The notes below the pieces were generated by a model. The model did not search any database. It was given only the letters and a program-made list of their open reading frames with translations, and was not told where the DNA came from. DNA of 64,000 nucleotides from NCBI RefSeq assembly GCF_025938155.1, contig NZ_JAPCZG010000001.1, positions 248,001-312,000 of the forward strand. The letters are read 5' to 3'. The DNA is from Novosphingobium sp. KCTC 2891 (lineage in GTDB: Bacteria > Pseudomonadota > Alphaproteobacteria > Sphingomonadales > Sphingomonadaceae). Shown in pieces: positions 26,255-35,091 of this stretch. Position numbers and translations under genes: made by a program. The stretch's first letter is position 1. Each line of letters opens with the position of its first letter.

Positions 26255-26293
26255 TTTCCTATGTTGACGGATAAATCCTACACGTCTAGGAAA
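26255..26293. promoter_or_regulatory. Inverted-repeat operator and promoter between divergent regulators
   Basis: TTTCCTA (26255-26261) and TAGGAAA (26287-26293) form an inverted repeat 25 bases apart, and ATCCTA (26275-26280) is a third half-site-like copy. On the plus strand TTGACG (26264-26269) and TAGGAA (26287-26292) are 17 bases apart, a plausible promoter for the gene at 26319. A repressor bound at the outer arms would cover it. Confidence 0.5.
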
Positions 26294-26318
26294 AGTCCTT
26301 CGGAATTGGAGTAAGGAA

Positions 26319-27020
26319 ATGGCAACTTCTGTCGAAGGCGATGATGGCGGCCGCGCTCGCCTGATGGCGCTTGCCACCGCGCGCGGCGTCAGTCTTTCCG
26401 CGCTTTCCGGGTTGATCGGGCGCAATACCACTTATCTCCAGCAATTCGTGCGCAAGGGCAGCCCGCGCAAGCTGGAGGAGAACGACCGCCGCACGCTGGC
26501 GGAATTCTTCGGTGTTGCGGAAAGCGAACTCGGTGCGCCGGTGCGGGGCGGGGTCCTGACGGTGGATCTGCCGGGCGTCGCCCCGCGGCAGCCCGCAGCG
26601 CCCCGTCCGGTCGCCGCCGAGTGGGCGGACATCCCCCGGTTGCCGCTGGGCGCCTCGGCTGGTCCGGGCACGCTGGCGGGCGAGGAAATTCCCTCTGGCC
26701 GGCTGCGCTTCAACAACCGCTGGCTCAAGGGGCAGGGGCTGGAGCCGGCGATGCTTTCGGTGATCGAGGTTGAGGGCGATTCGATGGAGCCGACGCTGCG
26801 CGATGGCGACGAGATCCTCGTCGATCGCACGGTGCGTCCGGTGCGTGCGGGCATCCATGTGATTCGCCTGGATGACGTGCTGCTGGTGAAGCGGCTGGAG
26901 ACCGGCCCCGCCGGCACGCTGCGCGTGATCAGCGACAATCCCGCCTATCCGCGCATGGAGCGCCCGTTCGGGGAGGTGGAGATCGTTGGCCGGGTGGTGT
27001 GGAAGGGCGGCCGGCTCTGA
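26319..27020 (+). CDS. S24-family CI/LexA-like transcriptional regulator
   Basis: 233 residues. The N-terminal helices (ARLMALATARGVSLSALSGLIGRNTTYLQQFVRKG, read in parts) look like a repressor-type HTH. The C-terminal half is a LexA/UmuD-like S24 domain with Ser155 in EGDSMEPTLRDGD and Lys191 in LLVKRLE, the expected catalytic pair for self-cleavage. A linker with several Ala-Gly pairs (SAG, LAG) could hold the cleavage bond. Such proteins repress genes until a stress signal triggers autocleavage. No prophage genes are nearby, so it is probably a chromosomal stress regulator. It is divergent from the small HTH-like gene. Confidence 0.85.
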   Translation: MATSVEGDDGGRARLMALATARGVSLSALSGLIGRNTTYLQQFVRKGSPRKLEENDRRTLAEFFGVAESELGAPVRGGVLTVDLPGVAPRQPAAPRPVAAEWADIPRLPLGASAGPGTLAGEEIPSGRLRFNNRWLKGQGLEPAMLSVIEVEGDSMEPTLRDGDEILVDRTVRPVRAGIHVIRLDDVLLVKRLETGPAGTLRVISDNPAYPRMERPFGEVEIVGRVVWKGGRL

Positions 27021-27066
27021 CGCGCGAAGCCTTGCGCTGGGCCTGTAAAGCCGCCATTTCCAAAGC

Positions 27067-27744
27067 ATGACCGATCAGACCCAGACCCCGTCCGAGCCGC
27101 CGATGAAGGTGGCAATCATCCCCGTCACCCCGCTCCAGCAGAATTGCACCCTGGTGTGGTGCACGAAGACGATGCGCGGCGCGTTCATCGACGCGGGCGG
27201 CGATCTCGGCAAGCTGAAGCAGGCGATCGCCAAGACTGGCGTCACCATCGAGAAGCTGCTCGTCACGCATGGCCACATCGATCACTGCGGCGGCACCGGC
27301 ATTTTCGCGCGCGAACTCGGCGTGCCGATCGAGGGGCCGGAGGAGGCCGACCGCTTCTGGATCGCCAAGCTGGGCGAGGACGGCGCCAAGTACGGAATCG
27401 ACGGCGAAGTGTTCGAGCCGACCCGTTGGTTGCATGATGGCGACAAGGTGACCTTGGGCGAGCTGGAGCTGGATGTGATCCATTGTCCCGGCCACACGCC
27501 GGGCCACGTGGTGTTCTTCCACGCGCCGTCGCGCTTTGCCATCGTGGGCGACGTCTTGTTCCAGGGATCGATCGGCCGCACCGATTTCCCGCTGGGCAAT
27601 CACCAGGACCTGATCGATTCGATCACGCAGAAGCTGTGGCCACTGGGCAACGACGTCACGTTCGTTCCCGGCCATGGTCCGACCAGCACTTTCGGCCGCG
27701 AGCGCCAGGTCAATGCCTTCGTCAGCGACTATATGCTGACCTGA
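27067..27744 (+). CDS. MBL-fold metallo-hydrolase (glyoxalase II-like)
   Basis: 225 residues with the metallo-beta-lactamase fold. The metal motif is THGHIDH (His68, His70, Asp72, His73), followed by HCPGHTPGHVVF and VGDVLFQGSIGRTD for the remaining ligands, and the closing FVPGHGPTSTFGRE. This arrangement is typical of GloB-like thiolester hydrolases and YcbL-type proteins. The short C-terminus lacks the glutathione-binding domain of classical glyoxalase II, so a YcbL-type role fits better. It starts 46 bases after the S24 regulator gene and is convergent with the MAPEG gene. Confidence 0.88.
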   Translation: MTDQTQTPSEPPMKVAIIPVTPLQQNCTLVWCTKTMRGAFIDAGGDLGKLKQAIAKTGVTIEKLLVTHGHIDHCGGTGIFARELGVPIEGPEEADRFWIAKLGEDGAKYGIDGEVFEPTRWLHDGDKVTLGELELDVIHCPGHTPGHVVFFHAPSRFAIVGDVLFQGSIGRTDFPLGNHQDLIDSITQKLWPLGNDVTFVPGHGPTSTFGRERQVNAFVSDYMLT

Positions 27745-27750
27745 TCTGCG

Positions 27751-27773
27751 GGGCGCCTCCGCCGGAGACGCCC
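27751..27773. terminator. Hairpin between convergent genes
   Basis: GGGCGCCTCC and GGAGACGCCC pair around GCC, with one internal mismatch, in the 38-base gap between the convergent hydrolase and MAPEG genes. It lacks a strong T-run. Confidence 0.45.
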
Positions 27774-27782
27774 GCACGCATT

Positions 27783-28172
27783 CTACATATCCAGCACGAT
27801 CGATACCGCCCAGACGGCCAGCCCGATCTGGGTCAGCATGGTGATCAGCGTGCCGATGGTGCGGCCGAAGCCCAGCGGGCCGCCGTCCATGCCCACGCCG
27901 TGCGCCACGCGGCCCAGAGCGAAGGCGCCGGCAACGCCCAGCAGCCACGGGTTCTGCCCGCGTGCCAGTTCGATGGCGCCAATCAGGACCAGCACGAGCG
28001 GTGCATTTTCCACGAAGTTGGCCTGCGCGCGCATCCGGCGGATCAGGTCTTCGTGGCCGCCGTCGCCGATGGAGATCTTCTTGGCGGTGCGGATCATGCC
28101 GATCCGTACCGAAAGCCAGATGTTGATGAAGGCTGCGGCAGCAGCCGAGGCCAGGGTTATCGGCAGGAACAT
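27783..28172 (-). CDS. MAPEG-family membrane protein
   Basis: 129 residues with four hydrophobic segments, at about 1-22, 52-72, 76-95 and 105-127. The motif IRRMRAQANFVENAPLVL after the first segment is the MAPEG signature (membrane-associated proteins in eicosanoid and glutathione metabolism), including the RxxxNxxE core. Bacterial members are often glutathione-linked transferases or peroxidases, but activity varies. The gene is convergent with the hydrolase gene and its start faces rpmF across 220 bases. Confidence 0.9.
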   Translation of the reverse strand: MFLPITLASAAAAAFINIWLSVRIGMIRTAKKISIGDGGHEDLIRRMRAQANFVENAPLVLVLIGAIELARGQNPWLLGVAGAFALGRVAHGVGMDGGPLGFGRTIGTLITMLTQIGLAVWAVSIVLDM

Positions 28173-28229
28173 CTTTTGTCTTACTCCCCCATTTCATGTT
28201 GTCCCGGAGGGACGCTAGCTGCCCCGCGC

Positions 28230-28257
28230 TTGCAAAGCACCCAAAAATCCGTATAGG
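28230..28257 (+). promoter_or_regulatory. Candidate promoter for rpmF-plsX-fabH
   Basis: TTGCAA (28230-28235) and TATAGG (28252-28257) are 16 bases apart, giving a leader of about 130 bases before rpmF. Plausible but weak at the -35. Confidence 0.45.
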
Positions 28258-28392
28258 CGCGCCTTCGTCCGCGATTGGCGATTCCCCGTTTGCAGGCTCT
28301 TGCGACATCTGTCGTGCAGGGGTTGTGCGATGGAACCGTTTTCCCTATCGCGCCCGTGACCAACGTTAATAAGATCAGGAACAGGTGCCGAA

Positions 28393-28572
28393 ATGGCCGT
28401 CCCCAAGCGAAAGACCAGCCCTTCCCGTCGCGGTATGCGTCGCAGCCACGATGCGCTGAAGGTTGATGCATTCCACGAATGCTCCAACTGCGGCGAACTG
28501 AAGCGTCCGCATATGCTGTGCAACGCTTGCGGTCACTACAACGGTCGCGAAGTCATCGCCGTCGGTCTGTAA
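28393..28572 (+). CDS. rpmF: 50S ribosomal protein L32
   Basis: 59 residues, [20 protein letters not shown] at the N-terminus, the standard L32 start. Cys30, Cys33, Cys43 and Cys46 form two CXXC pairs, so this is the zinc-binding (C+) form. L32 belongs to the large ribosomal subunit near the peptidyl transferase region. The gene is followed after 30 bases by plsX, the classic ribosome/lipid linkage in proteobacteria, where rpmF is co-transcribed with fatty acid genes. It is easy to miss because it is under 60 codons. Confidence 0.97.
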   Translation: MAVPKRKTSPSRRGMRRSHDALKVDAFHECSNCGELKRPHMLCNACGHYNGREVIAVGL

Positions 28573-28602
28573 TCAGACCGGTTCCGGGGGGATGATCGTA
28601 AA

Positions 28603-29688
28603 ATGAGCCTGCCGCGTATCGCTGTCGATGCGATGGGCGGCGATGAAGGCGTGCGCGTGATGATCGAGGGCGCGGCGCTTGCCCGTCGCCGTCACGATCG
28701 CTTCAAGTTCCTGCTCGTCGGGGATGAAGTGCGCATTGCCGCGGCGCTCGAGAACCACCCGAACCTCAAGGGCGCGTCGGAAATCCTCCACGCGCCCGAC
28801 GTCGTCTCCGGCGATGACAAGCCCACCCAGGCGCTCCGCCGTGCGAAGACCACGTCGATGGGTCTTGCCATCGATGCGGTGAAGCGCGGTGAGGCGGGGG
28901 CTGCGGTCAGCGCGGGGAATACAGGCGCGCTGATGGCCATGGCCAAGGTGGCGCTGCGCACGATGCCAGGCATCGACCGGCCCGCGCTCGCGGCCCTGTT
29001 GCCCACGCTCGGCGACCATGACCTGATCATGCTTGATCTCGGCGCGAACGCCGAATGCGATGCCCGCAACCTGATCCAGTTCGCGATCATGGGGGCGGCT
29101 TACGCCCGGGTCGTCAACGGCCTGGAAGCGCCGCGCGTGCGCCTGCTCAATATCGGCTCTGAAGAAACCAAGGGCACCGACAACCTGCGCGATGCCGCCG
29201 CAGCGTTGAAGGCCGCGACCGAAACGCTGGCCTTTTCGTTCGATGGCTTCACCGAGGCGGACAAGCTTTCGCGCGGCGACGTGGATGTCGTGGTGACCGA
29301 TGGATTTTCCGGCAACATCGCGCTGAAGGCGATGGAAGGCGCGGCCCGCTTTGTCGCGGACCTGCTGCGCCGCAGCTTCTCATCGTCGCTGCGTTCGAAG
29401 TTCGGCTTCCTCATTTCGCGTCCGGCGACCGAATTGCTCAAGCATCATCTCGATCCCAACAATCACAATGGCGCGGTTTTCCTCGGGCTCAACGGGCTTG
29501 TGGTGAAGAGTCACGGCGGCGCTTCGGCAGTTGGCGTGGCCAACGCGGTCGCAGTCGCGGCGCGCCTTCTGGAGGAAAACCTGACCGAGCGCATCACTGC
29601 CGACCTTGCCCGTGTCGGCGCCGAAACCATCCGCTCATCCGGCCGCAGCGGCAAAGCCGCCGCCCCCAAGGACGAGACGGCGGCATGA
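28603..29688 (+). CDS. plsX: Phosphate acyltransferase PlsX
   Basis: 361 residues. PlsX converts acyl-ACP and phosphate to acyl-phosphate, the acyl donor for PlsY in phosphatidic acid synthesis. The N-terminus [12 protein letters not shown], the motif [12 protein letters not shown] and the segment [17 protein letters not shown] match the family. A soluble or peripherally membrane-bound dimer is expected. The stop overlaps the fabH start by four bases (ATGA), so the two are translationally coupled, linking phospholipid precursor formation with fatty acid initiation. Confidence 0.97.
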   Translation: MSLPRIAVDAMGGDEGVRVMIEGAALARRRHDRFKFLLVGDEVRIAAALENHPNLKGASEILHAPDVVSGDDKPTQALRRAKTTSMGLAIDAVKRGEAGAAVSAGNTGALMAMAKVALRTMPGIDRPALAALLPTLGDHDLIMLDLGANAECDARNLIQFAIMGAAYARVVNGLEAPRVRLLNIGSEETKGTDNLRDAAAALKAATETLAFSFDGFTEADKLSRGDVDVVVTDGFSGNIALKAMEGAARFVADLLRRSFSSSLRSKFGFLISRPATELLKHHLDPNNHNGAVFLGLNGLVVKSHGGASAVGVANAVAVAARLLEENLTERITADLARVGAETIRSSGRSGKAAAPKDETAA

Positions 29689-30662
29689 GCATGCGATCGG
29701 TCATTCTCGGCAGCGGTTCCGCCCTGCCGAAGCGTGCGGTTTCCAATGCCGAGATGGCGGAAATGGTCGACACCACCGACGAGTGGATCGTCGAGCGCAC
29801 CGGCATCCGCAACCGCTACATCGCGGGCGAGGGTGAGACGACCTCGACGCTGGCCACCGATGCGGCGCGCCGCGCGCTCGAATCCGCCGGCGTTGATGCA
29901 ACATCGATTGACCTGATCGTGCTGGCCACGGCGACGCCGGACCAGACGTTCCCGGCCACGGCGACGACCGTTCAGCATAACCTGGGCTGCCACGGCGGCG
30001 TCGCGTTCGATATCGCGGCAGTCTGCTCGGGCTTCCTCTATGCGATGTCCACCGCGGATGCGATGCTGCGCACCGGCGCAGCCAAGCGTGCCCTGGTGAT
30101 CGGCGCGGAAACCTTCAGCCGTATTCTCGACTGGGATGACCGGACGACTTGCGTGCTGTTTGGCGATGGCGCGGGCGCGGTCGTGCTCGAAGCGCAGGAC
30201 GTGGACGAGACCGATCCGAACGCGCCCGGAATTCTCGCCACGCGTCTCCATGCCGACGGCCGGCACAACGACCTGCTCTATGTCGATGGCGGCCCGTCCA
30301 GCACGGGCACTGTCGGGAAGGTGCGGATGCGCGGCCGCGAGGTGTTCCGCCATGCGGTGGTCAATCTCGCCAGCGTGCTGAGCGAAGTGCTCGAAGCCAC
30401 TGGCCACACGGCCGAGGAAATCGACTGGGTCGTACCGCACCAGGCGAATTACCGCATCCTCGATGCCACCGCGCGCAAGCTGGGCCTCCCTGCGGAGAAG
30501 GTCGTCGTCACCGTGGACCGTCATGCCAATACCAGCGCGGCCTCGGTGCCGCTCGCGTTCGATACGGCCGTGAAGGACGGGCGGATCAAGAAGGGCGACC
30601 TCGTCATGTTCGAGGCGATGGGCGGCGGCTTTACTTGGGGCGCCAGCCTCGTCCGCATCTGA
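29685..30662 (+). CDS. fabH: Beta-ketoacyl-ACP synthase III
   Basis: 325 residues. FabH condenses acetyl-CoA with malonyl-ACP to start type II fatty acid synthesis. The catalytic triad is visible: Cys114 (AVCSGFLYA), His252 (PHQANYRI) and Asn282 (HANTSAAS). N-terminal [17 protein letters not shown] and [16 protein letters not shown] are typical. It overlaps plsX by four bases and is followed after 149 bases by ihfA. Standard length with no anomalies. Confidence 0.97.
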   Translation: MSMRSVILGSGSALPKRAVSNAEMAEMVDTTDEWIVERTGIRNRYIAGEGETTSTLATDAARRALESAGVDATSIDLIVLATATPDQTFPATATTVQHNLGCHGGVAFDIAAVCSGFLYAMSTADAMLRTGAAKRALVIGAETFSRILDWDDRTTCVLFGDGAGAVVLEAQDVDETDPNAPGILATRLHADGRHNDLLYVDGGPSSTGTVGKVRMRGREVFRHAVVNLASVLSEVLEATGHTAEEIDWVVPHQANYRILDATARKLGLPAEKVVVTVDRHANTSAASVPLAFDTAVKDGRIKKGDLVMFEAMGGGFTWGASLVRI

Positions 30663-30811
30663 TTATTTCGGCGCGGGCGTCGCCTGCGTCGCAATATGCG
30701 GCAAGTTGGTCGTGAATCTCGTTGATCCAGAGGCGATTGGATTGCCTATCCAAGAAACCGCGTTATGCTCGCCCCTCGGATCGAAGGTTCGTTTTTCTGG
30801 GGGATAGAAGG

Positions 30812-31111
30812 ATGCGTTCGGTAGGTACCCTGACTCGCGCAGACCTTGCGGAGAGCATCAATCGCCGCGTGGGTCTTTCGCGCGCGGATTCGCTTGAAAT
30901 GGTTGAATCCATCCTGTGCCACGTGTGCGACGCGCTGGGCGAGGGAGAGAACGTCAAGATCTCTGGCTTCGGCACGTTCCTGCTGCGCGACAAGTCTGAG
31001 CGCGTGGGCCGCAATCCCAAGACCGGTGTCGAAGTTCCCATCACGCCGCGCCGGGTGCTGACTTTCCGCGCCAGCCAGATGCTCAAGGATCGCATTTGCG
31101 CGCTCGATTGA
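30812..31111 (+). CDS. ihfA: Integration host factor subunit alpha
   Basis: 99 residues from ATG 30812 (GGATAGAAGG just upstream). IhfA pairs with IhfB to bend DNA at specific sites in recombination, replication and transcription. The DNABII signature [21 protein letters not shown] with the intercalating proline region ([15 protein letters not shown], given in parts) is present. The protein begins [11 protein letters not shown] as in alpha subunits. The position after fabH and before a MerR gene is the common alphaproteobacterial arrangement, which supports the alpha assignment over HU. Confidence 0.93.
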   Translation: MRSVGTLTRADLAESINRRVGLSRADSLEMVESILCHVCDALGEGENVKISGFGTFLLRDKSERVGRNPKTGVEVPITPRRVLTFRASQMLKDRICALD

Positions 31112-31122
31112 ACAGGCGATAG

Positions 31123-31575
31123 ATGGCGCAGGCGCCACTACCGGATTTTCAGGACGGCAAAGATCCTGAAGCGCTTCGCACCATCGGTGAAGTGGCGAAA
31201 GCGCTCGACCTGAAGCAGCACGTCTTGCGCTATTGGGAAGAACAATTCCCGATGCTGCGTCCGCTCACCCGAGCGGGCGGACGGCGCTACTACCGGCCCG
31301 AGGACGTGGCGCTGGTGGCGCAGATCAATCGCCTGCTGCACCAGGAAGGCTACACCATCCGCGGCGCGCGGCAGGCCTTGCAGGGCAAGCGCGCGCCCAA
31401 GGCCGCCGCGGCTGTGAATGCGGTGGAAACGCCAGCCCCCGCCGCCACCCCCGCATCCTTGCCCGTTGCTCTCAGCCACGGCGAAGGGGAGGATGCCGTC
31501 GTCGAGGCGCTCCGCATCCTTGCGGGGCACCTCATCGCAGTGCGGGAACGGCTGGCCGAGGCCATTTCAGACTAG
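31123..31575 (+). CDS. MerR-family transcriptional regulator
   Basis: 150 residues. The N-terminal winged helix reads [20 protein letters not shown] then [20 protein letters not shown], the MerR signature. A short helix follows ([19 protein letters not shown]), then a Pro/Ala-rich linker and a C-terminal helix. There is no cysteine set for metal sensing, so the effector is unknown. The start lies 11 bases after ihfA, so it is probably co-transcribed with it, as in many alphaproteobacteria. A role in controlling the upstream genes is possible but unproven. Confidence 0.9.
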   Translation: MAQAPLPDFQDGKDPEALRTIGEVAKALDLKQHVLRYWEEQFPMLRPLTRAGGRRYYRPEDVALVAQINRLLHQEGYTIRGARQALQGKRAPKAAAAVNAVETPAPAATPASLPVALSHGEGEDAVVEALRILAGHLIAVRERLAEAISD

Positions 31576-31630
31576 AGCGATCGCACGTTGCAGTCGGAGC
31601 CGGGTCCAGCCGGACGCTCTGGCCGGCGTC

Positions 31631-32176
31631 CTAGTCCGGCAGTTCAGGGCCCAGCGCCGGATCGAGATCGCGCGGGCGGGTGAGTTCGACCAGCTTCGCG
31701 CAACGTTCCTCTATGTCCGCCCAGCGGTCGATCGCAAGTTCGAGCACGGCGAACGTGGCGGTGGGAAACTTTTGCTCCACCACATCGCGCAAGGGGCTGC
31801 TGCCGTCGTCCGGCACCAGGTCGAAGATCAGGTCTTCCAGGCCCGGATTGTGTCCTACCATCAGCACGCTGCCGGGATCGCCCGCGATTTCGCGCAGCAG
31901 GTCCAGCAGCACGGCCGAACTGGCGAGGTAGATCCGCCGGTCCCATTCCACCGGGAAAGTGCGGCCCCATGCCTTGCTGGCGGTCTCGATGGTTTCGGCC
32001 ACGCGCACCGCGGGCGATGCGATCATCCTGTCGAAGCGCCACCCGCCCTTGCGGATGTGCTGCCCCATGGCCAGGGCGCCGCGCTGACCGCGCGCGTTCA
32101 GCGGGCGATCGAAATCGCGCGCGCGCGCGTCGCTCCAGTCGGACTTGGCATGGCGGAACAGGGCCAAGGTCTTCAC
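31631..32176 (-). CDS. SixA-like histidine phosphatase family protein
   Basis: 181 residues from a GTG start at 32176. The phosphatase signature is LALFRHAKSDW with Arg8-His9, and the second histidine is in LMVGHNPGLEDL. The RHA rather than RHG triad and the small size match SixA-type enzymes that remove phosphate from phosphohistidine of HPt/PTS-type proteins. The start overlaps the stop of the helicase gene by four bases (GTGA), so it is translationally coupled to it. The protein target is unknown. It ends 55 bases from the convergent MerR gene. Confidence 0.88.
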   Translation of the reverse strand: MKTLALFRHAKSDWSDARARDFDRPLNARGQRGALAMGQHIRKGGWRFDRMIASPAVRVAETIETASKAWGRTFPVEWDRRIYLASSAVLLDLLREIAGDPGSVLMVGHNPGLEDLIFDLVPDDGSSPLRDVVEQKFPTATFAVLELAIDRWADIEERCAKLVELTRPRDLDPALGPELPD

Positions 32177-34932
32177 GCGGGTTTCTCGTCGGGTTGGTCG
32201 CGGCGGTCCGGTGCGGCGCTCGGCACCGCTCCGCCAGAAACACCGGCGGCGATGGTTTGTAAAGCCGCATCCAGCGTCACGCGGCGCACCGGGGTTCCGG
32301 GCGGAAACGCGGTCAACAGGCGTGAGGGGAAGGCGGCGGAGAGCACAACGAAGTGGCCGTGGTCGGTGCCGGAACGGATCAGCCGCCCGAACGCCTGCGC
32401 CAGCCGCGCGCGAATGATGCGGTCGTCGTGCGGCTGGCCTCCGCCGGCAAGGCGACGGGCGCGGTGCAGGATCGAGGGCTTGGGCCATGGCACCTGTTCC
32501 ATCACCACCAGACGCAGCGAATGGCCGGGCACGTCCACCCCGTCGCGCAGCGCATCGGTGCCCAGAAGCGATGCCTTGGGATCGTCGCGGAAGATGTCCA
32601 CCAGCGTGCCGGTGTCGATCGGATCGACGTGCTGGGCATAGAGTGGCAGGCCCCCGCGCGCGAGCCGGTCGGCGATCCGGCCATAGACTGCGCGCAGCCG
32701 CCGGATCGCGGTGAACAGCCCCAGTGCGCCGCCGCCCGCTGCCTCGATGAGACGGGCATAGGCCGCCGCCAGCGCGGGAATGTCGCCCTTGGCCACGTCG
32801 GTCACGATCAGCACTTCGGCCTGCGCGGCATAGTCGAACGGGCTTTCGGCCGAGAACAGCTTGGGCGCGACATCGAGATGCTGTGCGCCGCTGCGGTGGA
32901 TCGCGCTGTCCCAGTCGTCGCCTGCTGCGCCGCTGCGGTCGCACAGCGTGGCCGATGTCATCATCACCCCGTGCGCCGGTGCTAGCACCGTTTCTGCAAA
33001 GGGCTTCATCGGATCGAGATAATGGCGGTGAAGGCCGATGTCCCACTCGCGCCCATCGGAGCGGTCGACCGCCAGCCAGTCGACAAAATCGGGATCGGCA
33101 GGCCCGCCCAGCCGGGCGAGCAGCGCGATCCACCCGGCCAGCAGGTCGCACCGCCATTGGATCGCCCCGCGCGCGCCCTCGATCCGCGCCCGGGCCGGCC
33201 CGTCGAGCCAGTCGGGCCCGTCCTCGATCAGCGCCTCCAGCCTCAGGCCAAGCCGCACCAGCGGCTGGCGCAATGCCTCCAGCGCTTCCTGCGCGCGGCC
33301 TGCCACTTCGACATAGGCCCCGTCGAGCTGGGAGACTTCGGTCTCCAGCCCATATCCCGCCTCGGTCCCGCCGCTTTCGTCGCGCGCGTAAACCATCGCC
33401 CGCGTCGCCGCGAGCAGGTCTTCGACCGGGCCTGATGGCTCGCCTTCGACCAGTCGGGCCAGCCACCCTTCGGACGGCAGGGCCTCGGCCGCCTCGCGCG
33501 CGTCGGCGATTGCCAGCGCGCCTTGCTCGTCATAGCTGGCGACATCGGCCAGCCGGGCCGAAAGACCGCGCCGCCGCCCGCGGGACTTGCCTTCCGGCCC
33601 GATCACCCAGCGCCGCAACTCGATCGTTTCCGCGCCGGTCAGAGCGGAGGAGAATGTGGAGTCGGCCGCCTCGAACACGTGATGGCCTTCGTCGAACACG
33701 ATCCGGCTGGGGCGGTTGGCCGCATCGCGCCCGCGCGCGGCATTGACCATCACCAGCGCATGGTTGGCAATCACCAGATCGGCGCCGGCGGAAGCGCGCG
33801 CGGCGCGTTCGATGAAGCACTTCCGGTAATGGGGGCATCCGGCATAGACGCATTCGCCGCGCTGGTCGGTCAGTGCGGTGATCCCGCGCTTGCGGAACAG
33901 CGTGCCCAGCCAGCCGGGCAGGTCGCCGCCGATCATGTCGCCGTCCTGCGTATAGGCCGCCCAGCGCGCCACAAGCTGCGCCAGGATCGCCGCCCGGCCT
34001 GCGAAGCCGCCCTGCAGCGCATCTTCGAGATTGAGCAGGCAGAGGTAGTTCTCGCGCCCCTTGCGCACCACCACCGGCGGCTGGCCGCCCGAAGGTTCGG
34101 GATAGGCACGGCGGCTCTCGCGCCGCAATTGCCGTTGCAGCGCCTTGGTATACGTTGAAACCCAGACCGTACCGCCAGACCGTTCGGACCACAGCGAGGC
34201 GGGGGCGAGATAGCCGAAGGTCTTGCCCGTGCCCGTGCCCGCCTGGGCCAGTAGCACGTGCGGCTGGCGCGCGGCGCGGCGCGGGGCGAAGGTCGCGGCG
34301 GCGTCCCGCGCGAAGGCGCGCTGGGCGGGGCGCTCCTCCGCGCCGCTGCCGGTCAGCAGCGCCAGCCGCGCGGCGATCTCCTCGTCGCCCAGCACGACTT
34401 GCGCGGGCTGCGGCCGTTCGGCGGCTTCCTCCCATTCGGGCAGGCGCGCGAACAGCCAGCGTTCGGCGCGTTCCGGCCGGCGGATGCGCGGGCCGAGCAG
34501 CGTGGCCCACGGCCAGCGCATCCGGGTCAGCGATTGCAGCGCGGTCCATGCGCCCTCCCGCTCGGCCCAATCCTCGCTCTCGCACGTTGCCAGCAGGGCT
34601 TCGGCCGCCTGTTGCAGCAGCAGCGGCACGCCGTCGTCGCCCGCCGGCTCGTCCAGTCCCAGCGCGTGGGCGAGTCCCTTGGGCGTGGGCACCACGAACC
34701 GCGCGGGATGGATGAAGGCGTAAAGCTCCAGCAGGTCCAGCCCCGACAGATCGGGATAGCCCAGCCGGCTGGCTACCAGCGGCGCGTTGAGCAGCAGCAG
34801 CGGCGTATCGGCCGCCGCCATGATCGCCTCGCCCTTGCCGATGCCGCGCGTGGATGTGCCGGCTAGATCGCCGCTGCGCAGCCAGCATCCGCCGTGGCTG
34901 GCGTGCAGCGCGGGAAGGGCGAGCGCGTTCAT
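32173..34932 (-). CDS. DinG/XPD-like ATP-dependent DNA helicase
   Basis: About 919 residues from ATG 34932, chosen over a longer frame at 34968 because AGGAT sits 5 bases before it. Walker A QAGTGTGKTFG lies near residue 235 and the Walker B box FDEGHHVFE near 412. Between them cysteines in ENYLC and ECVYAGCPHYRKC give the four-Cys iron-sulphur pattern of XPD/DinG helicases. The C-terminal part ends with a Q-like DxxR segment (RLIRSGTDHGHFVVL). It is predicted to unwind damaged or structured DNA 5'-3' (family knowledge). Its stop overlaps the start of the SixA-like gene. Its N-terminal 230 residues are not recognisable. Confidence 0.88.
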   Translation of the reverse strand: MNALALPALHASHGGCWLRSGDLAGTSTRGIGKGEAIMAAADTPLLLLNAPLVASRLGYPDLSGLDLLELYAFIHPARFVVPTPKGLAHALGLDEPAGDDGVPLLLQQAAEALLATCESEDWAEREGAWTALQSLTRMRWPWATLLGPRIRRPERAERWLFARLPEWEEAAERPQPAQVVLGDEEIAARLALLTGSGAEERPAQRAFARDAAATFAPRRAARQPHVLLAQAGTGTGKTFGYLAPASLWSERSGGTVWVSTYTKALQRQLRRESRRAYPEPSGGQPPVVVRKGRENYLCLLNLEDALQGGFAGRAAILAQLVARWAAYTQDGDMIGGDLPGWLGTLFRKRGITALTDQRGECVYAGCPHYRKCFIERAARASAGADLVIANHALVMVNAARGRDAANRPSRIVFDEGHHVFEAADSTFSSALTGAETIELRRWVIGPEGKSRGRRRGLSARLADVASYDEQGALAIADAREAAEALPSEGWLARLVEGEPSGPVEDLLAATRAMVYARDESGGTEAGYGLETEVSQLDGAYVEVAGRAQEALEALRQPLVRLGLRLEALIEDGPDWLDGPARARIEGARGAIQWRCDLLAGWIALLARLGGPADPDFVDWLAVDRSDGREWDIGLHRHYLDPMKPFAETVLAPAHGVMMTSATLCDRSGAAGDDWDSAIHRSGAQHLDVAPKLFSAESPFDYAAQAEVLIVTDVAKGDIPALAAAYARLIEAAGGGALGLFTAIRRLRAVYGRIADRLARGGLPLYAQHVDPIDTGTLVDIFRDDPKASLLGTDALRDGVDVPGHSLRLVVMEQVPWPKPSILHRARRLAGGGQPHDDRIIRARLAQAFGRLIRSGTDHGHFVVLSAAFPSRLLTAFPPGTPVRRVTLDAALQTIAAGVSGGAVPSAAPDRRDQPDEKPA

Positions 34933-35091
34933 GGCGATCCTAGTGAACGGAAACGGAACGCGCTTCAAGATGCCCGCGCGCCGCCTGCCCCGAAACTTGG
35001 CCCTTAATCCGGTGCCCCGGTTTCCGTTCTTGGGTTCAGGAAATGGAACGGAGCCTTACCCGCTCCGGGCCCTATGTGGAGCATGGGAACC

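Noticed and set aside
26031..27020. Prophage immunity region
   Set aside because: The regulator pair looks phage-like, but no integrase, structural or lysis genes lie on either side.
31576..31630. tRNA gene after the MerR gene, as seen in some alphaproteobacteria
   Set aside because: The short gap has no T-loop signature (GGTTCGA-like) or cloverleaf.
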